From Diplocarpon mali (Eukaryota > Ascomycota > Leotiomycetes > Helotiales > Drepanopezizaceae): a stretch of 53,337 nt of DNA. Below are positions 44,646 to 53,337 of this stretch, piece after piece. The first letter of the stretch is position 1; every line of letters starts with the position of its first letter. The stretch is taken from contig JAENRP010000022.1 of NCBI GenBank assembly GCA_024741835.1, forward strand, positions 139,776 through 193,112. The letters run 5' to 3'. The notes under the pieces are model-generated. The model was not told the DNA's origin, did not search any database, and saw only the letters and a program-made list of their open reading frames with translations. The position numbers were made by a program, and so were the translations under genes.

Positions 44646-45444
44646 TTATTATTCACATAGTACGATACAACGAAAACGCATTCAAGAACGAAATCATTTA
44701 ATTTCAAATAAATCCTAAAACTTTTATAACTTCTTTCTCAGCACCAGCTGAGCTAACAGTAGGGTTTAAGGTATCGAGTATTACAATTATTCGTTGTATT
44801 TTGCCACTAGTTTCGCCTATGGAAAGGCCATGTATGCCTGAAAATAAGAGAGATTTGGGTGTAGTTGTGCCTTACAGCCTCACGCCTTTCAAATCGATAG
44901 ATGTAGGTGGAGATACGGTTTATCGCCCCATAATTTACCCGCCTTGGCGCTTCAAGTACTTCGGTAGGTACCTTGTACGAAAAATACCTAGCGTGAATCA
45001 CAATTCAGGTTGGGACTCTTTGTTTGGAGGTAACCACCACGACGCCACGACATGCACACATCTCAGTCTCTCTCACCACGCCGAATATTCACAACTCAGC
45101 GACACCGCGATACAGCTGCCCGACCGCAAGCGCCGAGCTGATCGACCATTCGGCCTGCGATTCTTTCCGACTGGAGACTTGGGGCTGCATGGGGGGTTGG
45201 GGAAACGGCACGAGGCTGACGAGCTCATAGTGCTGGAAGGAGGATTGGCAATCATCAAGAATACACACTACTAGCTGTCACTGAGAGATCAATATCTGCA
45301 TGGATCTAGTTTAGCTGCTCTTGAAAGGACCTGTCATTGACAGTTTCACTGAAGCTGTGGTGGCCCATCTGGAAGAATTTCTTCTCTGACACTTCTCCAA
45401 TCTCTCTCTCACACTTCCTTGGCCCTCTATCATTTTCTTCTATC

Positions 45445-47955
45445 ATGTCTTTTGGCGCGTCCTCTGCCGAAGTTGCAGAAGACTTCGCGCTCGCACTTTC
45501 TGACTTGGGGATTAATTCTCGTTATGAAATCAGCAATCTCACAGTAATCGCGAAAGTCAGAGTCCTTTGCTCCCAATGTTTTTGTGCCCTGCTGATTGTC
45601 GTTCCAGGAAAACACTGAGCATGCTTTTGCTATCGCCGAAGCCTTGAAGGTCCATATTAAGCAGGTAGGGGTTGCGTTCTACTGGAATCTACTCGTCTCT
45701 ACATATCATTGGAATACCGCTCGTTCATGTGTACGGTCCGCTTACCTCTGTCAGGTTGCCCCTCCTAAGAAACTTCCGGCTTTTTACGTCCTCGATTCCA
45801 TCGTCAAAAACGTCGGTACACCTTACACGCTCTTTTTTGGGCGACAACTCTACTCGACATTCATGGAGGCCTACGCTCTAGTGGACAACAATACGCGGGG
45901 AAAGATGGTTGAAATGTTGAAGACTTGGAAGGAGCCGGTCCCTGGATCAATGGACACACGGCCGGTGTTTCCTCCTGAGGTCACTCGACCAATAGAAAAT
46001 GCTCTGATCAAGGCGCGGACATCCTTCTTACAGGCTCACCAAGAGCATACTCGGAGTCAGTCAAGCATAGCCCGGCGTCCCGGGCCATCTCCTGTCCCAT
46101 ACCGCGAGACTCCAACTCCTCCAAATACATATCGCCAACCACCCCCTCAACAGGCTCCAGGATACCAAGCGCCTGCGTACCAAGCACCAGGCTATCAGGC
46201 ACCGGCATACCAGGCTCCAGCATACCCAGCGCAGGGTCAACAGATGCCAGTTCAACAGCCCATATATACATCGAACTATCCTCAACAGCAGTACAGCCAG
46301 CAGTCCAGTGGACAACAGTACAATCAATCTAATGGGCAGCAGCAGTACAGTCAGCCAAGCTTGCAACAGTACACTCAACCAAATGGCCATCAGCCGTATG
46401 GATCGGCAGCAGTAAGTTCTTGAACTCTGAACGAAACATCCCCTACTGACAGTTATTAGCCCCCACCAAGTCAACAATACGCTCAGCCAGCACCGGCAGT
46501 TACGGGTTACTGGCAGCAGCAACAGCCACCTGTGAACCAGGGGTATGGCTCAGCTGGGGATGGGATAGCAGAGTTAAACAATGATATTGAGAAGCTCATA
46601 TCCTCGGCAAGAGCTGAATGGCCTCAAAATCCGCACGATACTAGTATACAGACGAAACTGAAAGCTCTGCTTGACCTACAAACTATCTTGCAAAGCCAAA
46701 AGCTGCCACCTGACCAAATATCTCTCATTAAAGCCCAAGTTGCACAGCTCTCTAGACCTTCTCAGCCTGCACCTCAAATCCCATCTCCGGTTCCACTTCC
46801 CACTCCCGTAGTCGCTGCTCAGCCTCCTGCTCAGCAACCTACGTTGAGCTCAATTCTTGGTCCAGGTGGTCCTGGCGCTCTTGCTGCTTTGTTGGCCAGG
46901 CAAGCTGCGACATCTCAAACATCTAATCAAGCAGCCCCTATTCGATCACCGCCACAAGCTCAGGCTCAGCCAGCTTATCAACCACCTCCTGCTGTCAGTC
47001 CTACTCCCGCTCCAGTTGAGCCGATGTCCTTACTAGAGCGGCTGAGAGCTGCTGGTATGCTTTCCACCGGCCCTGTACCTACTCCACCTCCCGCCTTCCA
47101 ACCTCAAACCACTGGATTTCCTCCAGGATTCCCTCCGTCATATCTGAGCACTCCCCCAAATAACGCACGCATGCCATTGGCCGCCATCCCTAATGATGTT
47201 GTTCTGAAGGCTGCTTCCCTGAAAATGTAAGATTTCTGTCCTGAAACCTGTTGGTGTGTACTGATCCCTCTAGACCACGACCTCATCTCATCTCTACCCT
47301 GTATGAAGGTCTCGGTGCACCGTGTACACAATGTGGCCGACGCTTCCAGTCCGACGTTGAGGGTAAGAAGAAGAAGGCTGCTCACATGGACTGGCATTTC
47401 CACGTCAGACAGCGTATGGACGAGGCGGAGTCTCGTGGCCAGCACAGAAGCTGGTATGTTGACGAACTGGTAAGCGATCCAACATCCAAAGCCGCACCAC
47501 TCTCCTGACAGATCCCAGGACTGGATCAAATCTCGAGAAGTCGAGGGTGAAACCGGTGCCGTGTCATCGGAACCCTCGCTGGGAGTTGCCGCAGTGGCCG
47601 CAGCAACCAAGCTTCAATACCTAGCAGTCCCGGATGACCCTGCTCTCGCGAGCAGTGTATGTCCAATTTGCCAGGAGAAGTTTGAGATGAAATGGTTGGA
47701 CGAGGCGCAAGAGTTTGTGTGGATGGATGCGAAGATGGTTGGCGAGAGGATATTCCACGCAAGCTGCTTTGCAGAAGCTGCTAAGGATGTCACGACACAA
47801 ATCAAGCGAGGTACTCCTGAGCCTGTTTTGGGGAAGCGAAAAGCCGAGGTCGGTCCAAACACTTTGCGCATGTATCTATCTACGCATGAACTGACAATCT
47901 GTAGGATGATCAAATGGCGTTCAGGGCCAAGATAAAATCCGAGCCTGGTATATAG
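45445..47955 (+). CDS. pcf11: mRNA cleavage and polyadenylation factor Pcf11
   Basis: Component of cleavage factor IA; binds phosphorylated RNA polymerase II tail and Clp1 to couple 3'-end processing to termination. Exons 45445-45555, 45608-45664, 45755-46411, 46460-47226, 47274-47469, 47519-47848 and 47905-47955 encode 722 residues. The CTD-interacting domain (1-140) has DFALALSDLGINSRYEISNL, PPKKLPAFYVLDSIVKNVG, and FMEAYALVDNNTRGKMVEML. A Gln/Pro/Tyr-rich middle contains several YQAP repeats. A first zinc motif reads CTQCGRRF with HMDWHFHVRQR; a second reads CPICQEKFE with FHASCF, flanking the Clp1-binding DWI segment. The C-terminus is a short final exon ending KIKSEPGI, a sumoylation-like motif. 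All introns are 47-90 nt. Confidence 0.95.
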
Positions 47956-48338
47956 GCGTTCAGTTGATAGGGGTGAGGTAGGTAGGCATAGAGGATGGAT
48001 TGCATGATTGCCACTGCTTACGTAATGCCACGGGGAGGCTCCACCGTCGAACTCCTCCGTAATCATAGCACCGGAGTTGACATACGGAGGCAGATAGATA
48101 CCAATACAATGAAAGAATAATCACACTTTATCCTGCAACTACATCAGACGTCTTCTCTTGGGGGTTCCCAGATGACGCACTGCTTGGCCACCGCACGATT
48201 CGCAATCTTCTACCACGGGTGAAGAGAGAGAGTTGGTTGAATTTTCCATCTTTCGATGAATGGTGGCTATTTCAATCTACTCCAACTCGAGGTTTGGAAG
48301 ATCTCTCCAAGCCGGCCTGGAGTGATCGCCAAAACAGC
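47956..48338. other. Intergenic region between convergent genes
   Basis: Short spacer between pcf11 and the FAD-linked oxidoreductase 3' ends. No gene seen. Confidence 0.55.
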
Positions 48339-50230
48339 TCATGTAAGCTTAAACCCCCCTGTCCGGTTGGGAAAGAAGCCAAATGGATCACAAGCAATCT
48401 GGATACTCTTCAGCCGCGCAAATGTATCAGCTCCGTATCCCCGGAGCACCTCCTGATCAGCCATTGCATCGTTCATGAAGACTGCGGGCTTGTATCCATC
48501 TTCCGGCGATCCTGCCCGAGAATTTGATCCCCGGGCGTCCGGATAAGTGGCTTTGGTGTATGTCACGATATTGTCCGTCAGGTCGGTGGCCATGCGATAC
48601 GCATCGGCATCTCCGAACCTCGTGAGCCACGCGAGCGTCACGCCCATCCATTGTTGATCACCATTCTCTGGAGACAGGCCGAGGAGGTTGCCTGACGGGT
48701 TCACCCTTGCTGAGGCCTCGGAAATCGCTACCGGCTTCGGCTGGTAGACGAGGGTGAAGACAAACCCGAGCCGGAGAAGTCCTACGGGACCCCTCCTCGA
48801 GGTGTACGAGACGAAGTTGTCGAAGTTGGCTCTGATGAGATCGGTGCCGTTCTGGCCTGGAAGATTGGGGATCGTTGCGCCCTTGCAAGTCAGCATGGAG
48901 ATCAGAGCCAGATGGATGCTGGGTGTACCCGGAAGATGTAACGGAAGCCGAAGACGCTGCCGAACTTCGCGTTGGCTGTAAGCTTTGTACATCGTCAGTC
49001 GGGGGCACTGCGTCATGGCTCAGAGTAGCAATACCAGCGAGCTATACGACTGCGTTTGGACGCTGTCAGTGTCTGCCAGAAGGCCGTTGAACTGATCGAA
49101 TACCTCCTGCGGTGGGACAGGCCCGTCGTAGAAGAAAAAGACGGCCCAGAACTGGTCCAGGCCGCCAAAAAGCGTTTGGAAGCTCACGATGATAGCCGCC
49201 TTGGGGTCGTGGAAGTTCTCGGTAAAATCTTGCGTGGCTGTCAACAGTTGGGCCGTAGCAGCTCGACTGTAAGTCCGAACTCCTCCCCAGACCTGGGCAC
49301 GTTAACGATGCCAGGAGGGCGCAGGACCATTGCCTTACCTGGCCGATGGAAACGGTATTGACGGTAAATCTCGTTACGATTCCTGCGGTGTGTCAGAGAT
49401 GTTCCTTCGTACATCCTTCGGTCTTACCGAACTGATTCCCGCCGCCTTTCAAGGCCCAGAACAAGTCGGGATTCGAGTCTGTATTGGCGTTGACGATGGT
49501 GCCATTGGAAAGAACCACCTCGTAGCTCTGGACTGGAAAGTGCTCAGCAAGTAATGGCGACTTGCGGTGCTTGGAACATGGTCCTAGCCATCGAAGAGAC
49601 AACGCTTACTATTATCGCAAGCCAGGCCATGCTGCGCGCTCAAAAAGCTCATGCCGCAGCCCATGAGCAGCCCGCCAACCCCAACATCACCTGCTAACAT
49701 TAGCCCCTGTTTTGCCATCGTGTTCAAGAAAGCACACCGAGGCGTCCGCCAACGACGGCTTTCTTGTACGGCTCCAACGCCTCCACCGCATCCATCCATC
49801 TCGCGCCTGGGCTCAGGTATGCCGTTGTCCGGTCTGCGGAAATCGTCGTCGAGTTCAGCTGCGCCATTGAAATCAAAACGCCATCCGTACTTGCGAACCC
49901 GATGTTTGCGTTGTGGCCGCCACTCTTGGTGGCAAACGCGACGTCCGGATATCGCAGAAGTATTCGGATCACTTCCGATACGTCTTGGGCGCATTTTGGG
50001 AATACGGCGCACGCGGGGGTAAAGTCGGCATTCGCGTTCGACCAGTAGTGCGATTTTGCGGATGCATATTGAGTGCCGTCCTGGGTACCTGGCCAACTTT
50101 GAATGTTGACACGAGTCTTGGAAGCGAGCTCGGAACAGCATTGCATCGCCCTCGCCGAAGGGAGGCTGGCTGTGGGAGGGAAGCTTGCGAGGAATAGAGA
50201 CAAGAGAACGATCTCCGTCGGTAGATACAT
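48339..50230 (-). CDS. Secreted FAD-linked oxidoreductase (PCMH / berberine-bridge-like)
   Basis: Flavin oxidoreductase of the vanillyl-alcohol-oxidase/PCMH fold; substrate unknown. Exons 50230-49738, 49690-49610, 49532-49428, 49382-49339, 49292-49035, 48982-48929 and 48881-48339 give 525 residues. [19 protein letters not shown] is a signal peptide, so it was preferred over an in-frame ATG 60 bases upstream. The FAD domain shows [14 protein letters not shown], whose His is the usual flavin-attachment position, [14 protein letters not shown], and [20 protein letters not shown] with LACDN, then [17 protein letters not shown]. The C-terminus reads [18 protein letters not shown] and [10 protein letters not shown], typical of fungal members. 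Such enzymes occur in secondary metabolism and carbohydrate oxidation. One neighbour upstream on the same strand is an NmrA-like protein. Confidence 0.88.
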
Positions 50231-51016
50231 GGTAAGACTGTGAGAAGCTTGGAAGACGAAAGGGGGGTTGACGAGCAATCTGCTTGACATCTAAGATCTT
50301 ATGGGGAGGGTCGTAGTCTGGAGCAGTTCATGGCATCGTACGATGAATCAGTCTCAAGAACGAAAGGAAGGATATTCGGTATCAGTGGCTACCGACCCCG
50401 AGGGTGTAACGGTAGGATATGCCGAAATCACCACCGAGAAATCATTCGGGAGACCGCATCTTACTGACCTGTGGAGCTTCGTGGAGACCAGCGCTGTGTT
50501 ACTGATGCGGAGTCAGGAGTTAGGACAGACATAGATGATGGCATGACAACCAAATGCCGGCCTGATACCATTCGACAGGCTCATGGAACTTGAAGACCGG
50601 CATATCGTGATTGAGGATCTCAACTTGGCCACAAGAGGGGTTGGTGACTCGTTTACGGTTCCACAACACGCGAAGCGAGTGTGAGTCTCTAGACCAAACG
50701 GAAGAAGTCCACAACCCTCGAATCATCCTTCATCATATCGATGCTTCTCACGGAAATAATGCCGAATTGCATTCGAGATATACATGCGTCCATAGAATCC
50801 TCGAAATATGCCTCTTGAGCGCGGTTCTGTGCGGCAACTTGCATGCCTGGCACCGCTCCTGGATGCGAGGATTCTCGCAGCACAAACGAAGCAAAAACAT
50901 AAGATCGGGTCCCTCACAGGAGATACCAGATGATTTGAAACCTCAAAAAATATCCTCGTCCCATGGATCTGGGCCTCTTTCCAAGGACCTAGGAGGTTTT
51001 CTTGGCTTCCAAGTCG
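50231..51016. other. Spacer between NmrA-like gene and oxidoreductase
   Basis: A 786-bp stretch with the oxidoreductase promoter and the end of the NmrA-like transcript. Some short minus-strand frames are open but resemble nothing. Confidence 0.5.
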
Positions 51017-52101
51017 TCAGCCAAAGCGCGCTTCCTCACGACCGGGCAAGCGACACAAGCTCTCACACTTACTATCAGGAGCAAAATCGCTTGTCTGCAG
51101 CCAATCCCCCAGACTGCGAAGGCCTGGATACTCCCTTCGTAGTGCTTCGATGTTGGCGCCATAGCCGATCTCTTCGAAGAACTTGAACATCAGCCCGACG
51201 TCCCTGGCCGCCCAGAGCAGAAGACGTCCGATGAAACCGTAGGTTTGTGGAATACCATGGCCGACACCTCTCACGAAGATCGCATTGGCTTCCTCGAATG
51301 TGAGTTCGTCCCCTGCCAGGCTCACGGCGCGGCCGGCATATTCTGTAGGCCGGAGCAAGGCTTGCGCGCCGAAGTAACCAATGTCGGCCGTCGACACCAG
51401 CTGCAGCTTCGTGCCTGGCGGAAGACCGACGTTCCAGACAGTTGGGAATATCCTCCCCGCGAATCCTCGGGCGATGTTCTCCATGAACGCAGTGGGCCGC
51501 AGGATCGACCAAGACATCTGCGAACCTCTGGATTGTGCGACGAGGTGCTTCTCCACACCGGCCTTGCTGATGAAGTGCGGCACGTTGGTGGCGGTCGCAT
51601 CCGACGCGGAGCCATGGCGGTCCACGGACGTGTACACAAAGTGGTGGACGCCATGAGCAATGGCAGCATCGACGAGAGCTCTGCCCTGCGTCTCCTCTGC
51701 GCGGGGATCTGCGCGAAAGCCTAGCGCCGGAATCGACACACAGAACACGCCGTCGATGGGCACCGCCGCGCTGGCAAAAACCGCAGCGCAATCCGCTAGA
51801 TCTCCCTCGAGCAGCTTGACCTGCTCGGGCGCTTTCAGCGCCAGAGCCTGGGCACGCGTCGATTGCCTGTTGCGGGTGAGCGCAAGTATCGTCGCGCTCG
51901 GTGAGCTTGAGAGGAGGGCATCGATGACTGCACCTCCTTGCTTCCCCGTCGCTCCCTGTGCCAGTCATCAGCACTGACTGTGCACGGCGTTGCATGTACG
52001 AAGCTGATCCTCGCCCAGTCTCTCCGAGCTTGGTCTGAGAGACTGTGACGAGTCGTCTCGAGGCGGATGCTACGTACCGTGACCAAGAACGTCCGGGCCA
52101 T
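51017..52101 (-). CDS. NmrA-like NAD(P)-binding protein
   Basis: Atypical short-chain dehydrogenase of the NmrA/isoflavone-reductase-like group: either a redox sensor or a reductase. Exon 1 (52101-52078) encodes MARTFLVT and exon 2 (51955-51017) continues GATGKQGGAVIDALL; 320 residues. The junction restores the Rossmann motif GATGKQGG. Further signs are LALTRN, LLEGDLAD, PIDGVFCVSIPALG, HHFVYTSVDRHG, the KAGVEKHL segment and WSILRPTAFMENIARGF, all typical of NmrA-like folds. The 122-nt intron has a GTACGT donor and a GCTGATGACTGGCACAG acceptor. A GTAAGT at 51072 near the 3' end might be a further donor, changing only the last 20 residues. A TATATA at about 52281 lies upstream of the start. 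GC-richer than its neighbours. Confidence 0.87.
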
Positions 52102-53337
52102 ATCTGTAACCTGTCAAGCTCAGAATGCGTGGCTACGAGGGAGGTGGTTGAAGATGGAGGTTCTATATGCCGCTGCACTCTTGCCGTCCACTCTGCACGA
52201 AGTCCTGGCCGGGGATTGTGGGGATCTCCGGTGATGACATACAGACTACCCACGACACACTCTACCCCGCGGGTAGGCGCGTATATAGATTACTTGGGCC
52301 ATCTTCAGCGCAGTCTCCTGGTTTCTAGTTGGTGGTTGTCGTGCGCCGATGCAGAACAGCGCGGCAGATGCCCAGGGGGCTGCGTGCGCGCGTCTCGTCC
52401 CTCTCTGGAGACTGCACGCTGTCTTGAGATTCCAACGTTATCTTCTCCCTTCTCAGAGTTCGGGTGACACTGCCGTACAGCCATGAGAGGATGGAAGACT
52501 CGCGAATGGCTGGTGATGGACCTTGTTTCCTGCTCATTACCCTGGCGCTACGAGCCTCCCGGAACGCTGCTCTGAAGAGGCCCAAGTCGAGAGTATCAGA
52601 GCACGAAGCCCGCAAGTAGTCCCGTCGGGCAGGGCAGTGGCTAAACTCCTCTTCCGAATCATGGGGGAGATGGACGAGGCAGATTCGGCGTCACCCAACC
52701 ACATGGCCCTCCACATAGCCTCGCCTACTGTCGAGCGGTGTTCCCCTCTGATTCATTCCCCCAAGCGGCCATCGCGGCGCGGAGACTGCAAACACGCAAG
52801 AACTCTACCCTCTCGCTCCTCGCATGCATTCGTGGGGTCGGGTGAGCGAGCCGCGAACGACACCTCGACCTCGCCGGGTCCCGAGAAGAGGAACCCCCAG
52901 CCCCTTTCCGAGCTCGCTTAGCATCAACACGCGGCTTCCAGCAGCACAACAGCAGCTCGAACGCGCCGTCGCCCGCGGCCATCTGGACTCGCCTCCCCCC
53001 ACGGACCGTGGCAGACACCGGCAGCGCAGCATACATGTGCGCTGCGATCCAGGGCCGAGCCGCCGCCCCGTGCACGCTCCGCTCCAGCGACGAAAGCATG
53101 CGCGCCGGACGCCTCTCCCTCCCACGAACCCCCCAGAGGACACGCCCGATGGCCAGGCCCGCCGCGCAGACTTGGTCTCCGCCCCGGTCCTGCGTCTGCG
53201 TGGCCGGCTGCCCTCGACTCCGCCGCCGAACTCCGTACGCGCGTGGACAAAGTGCAGAAAGGCTCGCGGGGAGTATGGATCCTCCGCCCGGCTGGCAGGC
53301 CCGGCTGCAGATCGGCGCTGGCTCCCGAGTCAAGGGG
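52102..53337. other. GC-rich window end without a firm gene
   Basis: The first 200 bp are the NmrA-like promoter. Beyond 52.6 kb the DNA is very GC-rich and open in several frames on both strands, so long frames here mean little. An ATG at 53275 opens a frame of 21 codons to the window edge (MDPPPGWQARLQIGAGSR), which might be the start of a plus-strand gene cut by the edge. Confidence 0.4.

Larger units (their letters stand above)
42532..45444. other. AT-rich region with decayed repeats
   Basis: No gene seen in 2.9 kb. Composition changes sharply from the flanking genes to AT-rich, stop-filled DNA, and two related ~650-bp copies lie in tandem. A 157-codon frame at 44801-45274 has no family resemblance and spans the return to normal composition just before pcf11. 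The last few hundred bases should be the pcf11 promoter. Confidence 0.6.

Noticed and set aside
44801..45274. A 157-codon plus-strand frame before pcf11
   Set aside because: It spans the shift from AT-rich repeat DNA to normal DNA and resembles no family; more likely pcf11 upstream DNA.
50989..51072. An extra 3' intron in the NmrA-like gene
   Set aside because: The GTAAGT donor is good, but the available acceptor shifts the frame into a long unlikely extension; the unspliced end at 51017 was kept.
52725..53333. A 202-codon minus-strand frame at the window end
   Set aside because: Very GC-rich DNA is open in several frames on both strands here; no family resemblance.

Overview
The window is nuclear DNA of a filamentous ascomycete (Pezizomycotina). 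Most genes carry several short introns, typically 45-90 nt, with GT...AG ends and CTAAC/CTGAC-like branch sites just before the acceptor. The gene set is eukaryotic and fungal (HapB, Atg8, Pcf11, Sec10, Hook, Nce101), and intergenic DNA is rich in microsatellites. No species can be named from sequence alone. For nearly all spliced genes I joined exons by hand, and the joined coding length is a multiple of three, with family motifs continuous across the junctions.

Layout. 1-5.5 kb: no convincing gene, several tandem repeats. 5.5-17.4 kb: a compact housekeeping block with PMT2-type O-mannosyltransferase (+), RanGAP (-), Cox17 (+), exocyst Sec10 (-), AlkB-like dioxygenase (-) and Trm5 tRNA methyltransferase (+). 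17.4-21.3 kb: GC-rich repeat-bearing DNA with a CCAAT-box cluster that leads into hapB (+). 24.1-26.4 kb: mitochondrial GTP/GDP carrier Ggc1 (+) and Nce101 (+). 28.3-35.1 kb: Atg8 (-), coproporphyrinogen III oxidase (+), a SWIM zinc-finger protein (+), Rpn8 (-) and adenylate kinase (+). 35.4-41.3 kb: an unrecognised spliced gene (+) and the dynein adaptor Hook (-). 42.1-45.4 kb: a small secreted I9-type inhibitor (-), then AT-rich DNA with two decayed copies of a ~660 bp repeat. 45.4-52.1 kb: Pcf11 (+), a secreted FAD-linked oxidoreductase (-) and an NmrA-like NAD(P)-binding protein (-). 52.1-53.3 kb: GC-rich, nothing firm.

Most genes are unrelated core functions arranged divergently or convergently, as is usual in fungi. 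The right end differs: a decayed repeat, a secreted inhibitor and two same-strand redox genes suggest the start of a more accessory region. The observations I find most interesting are a 399-nt last-but-one intron in the Hook gene that stays open in frame for 128 codons and would swap the cargo-binding end for another tail, the CCAAT cluster upstream of the gene for a CCAAT-binding factor, the duplicated RIP-like repeat, a PCNA-box-like motif in the AlkB protein, and a SWIM protein with an expanded zinc-finger loop. I did not find a clearly novel multi-gene system.
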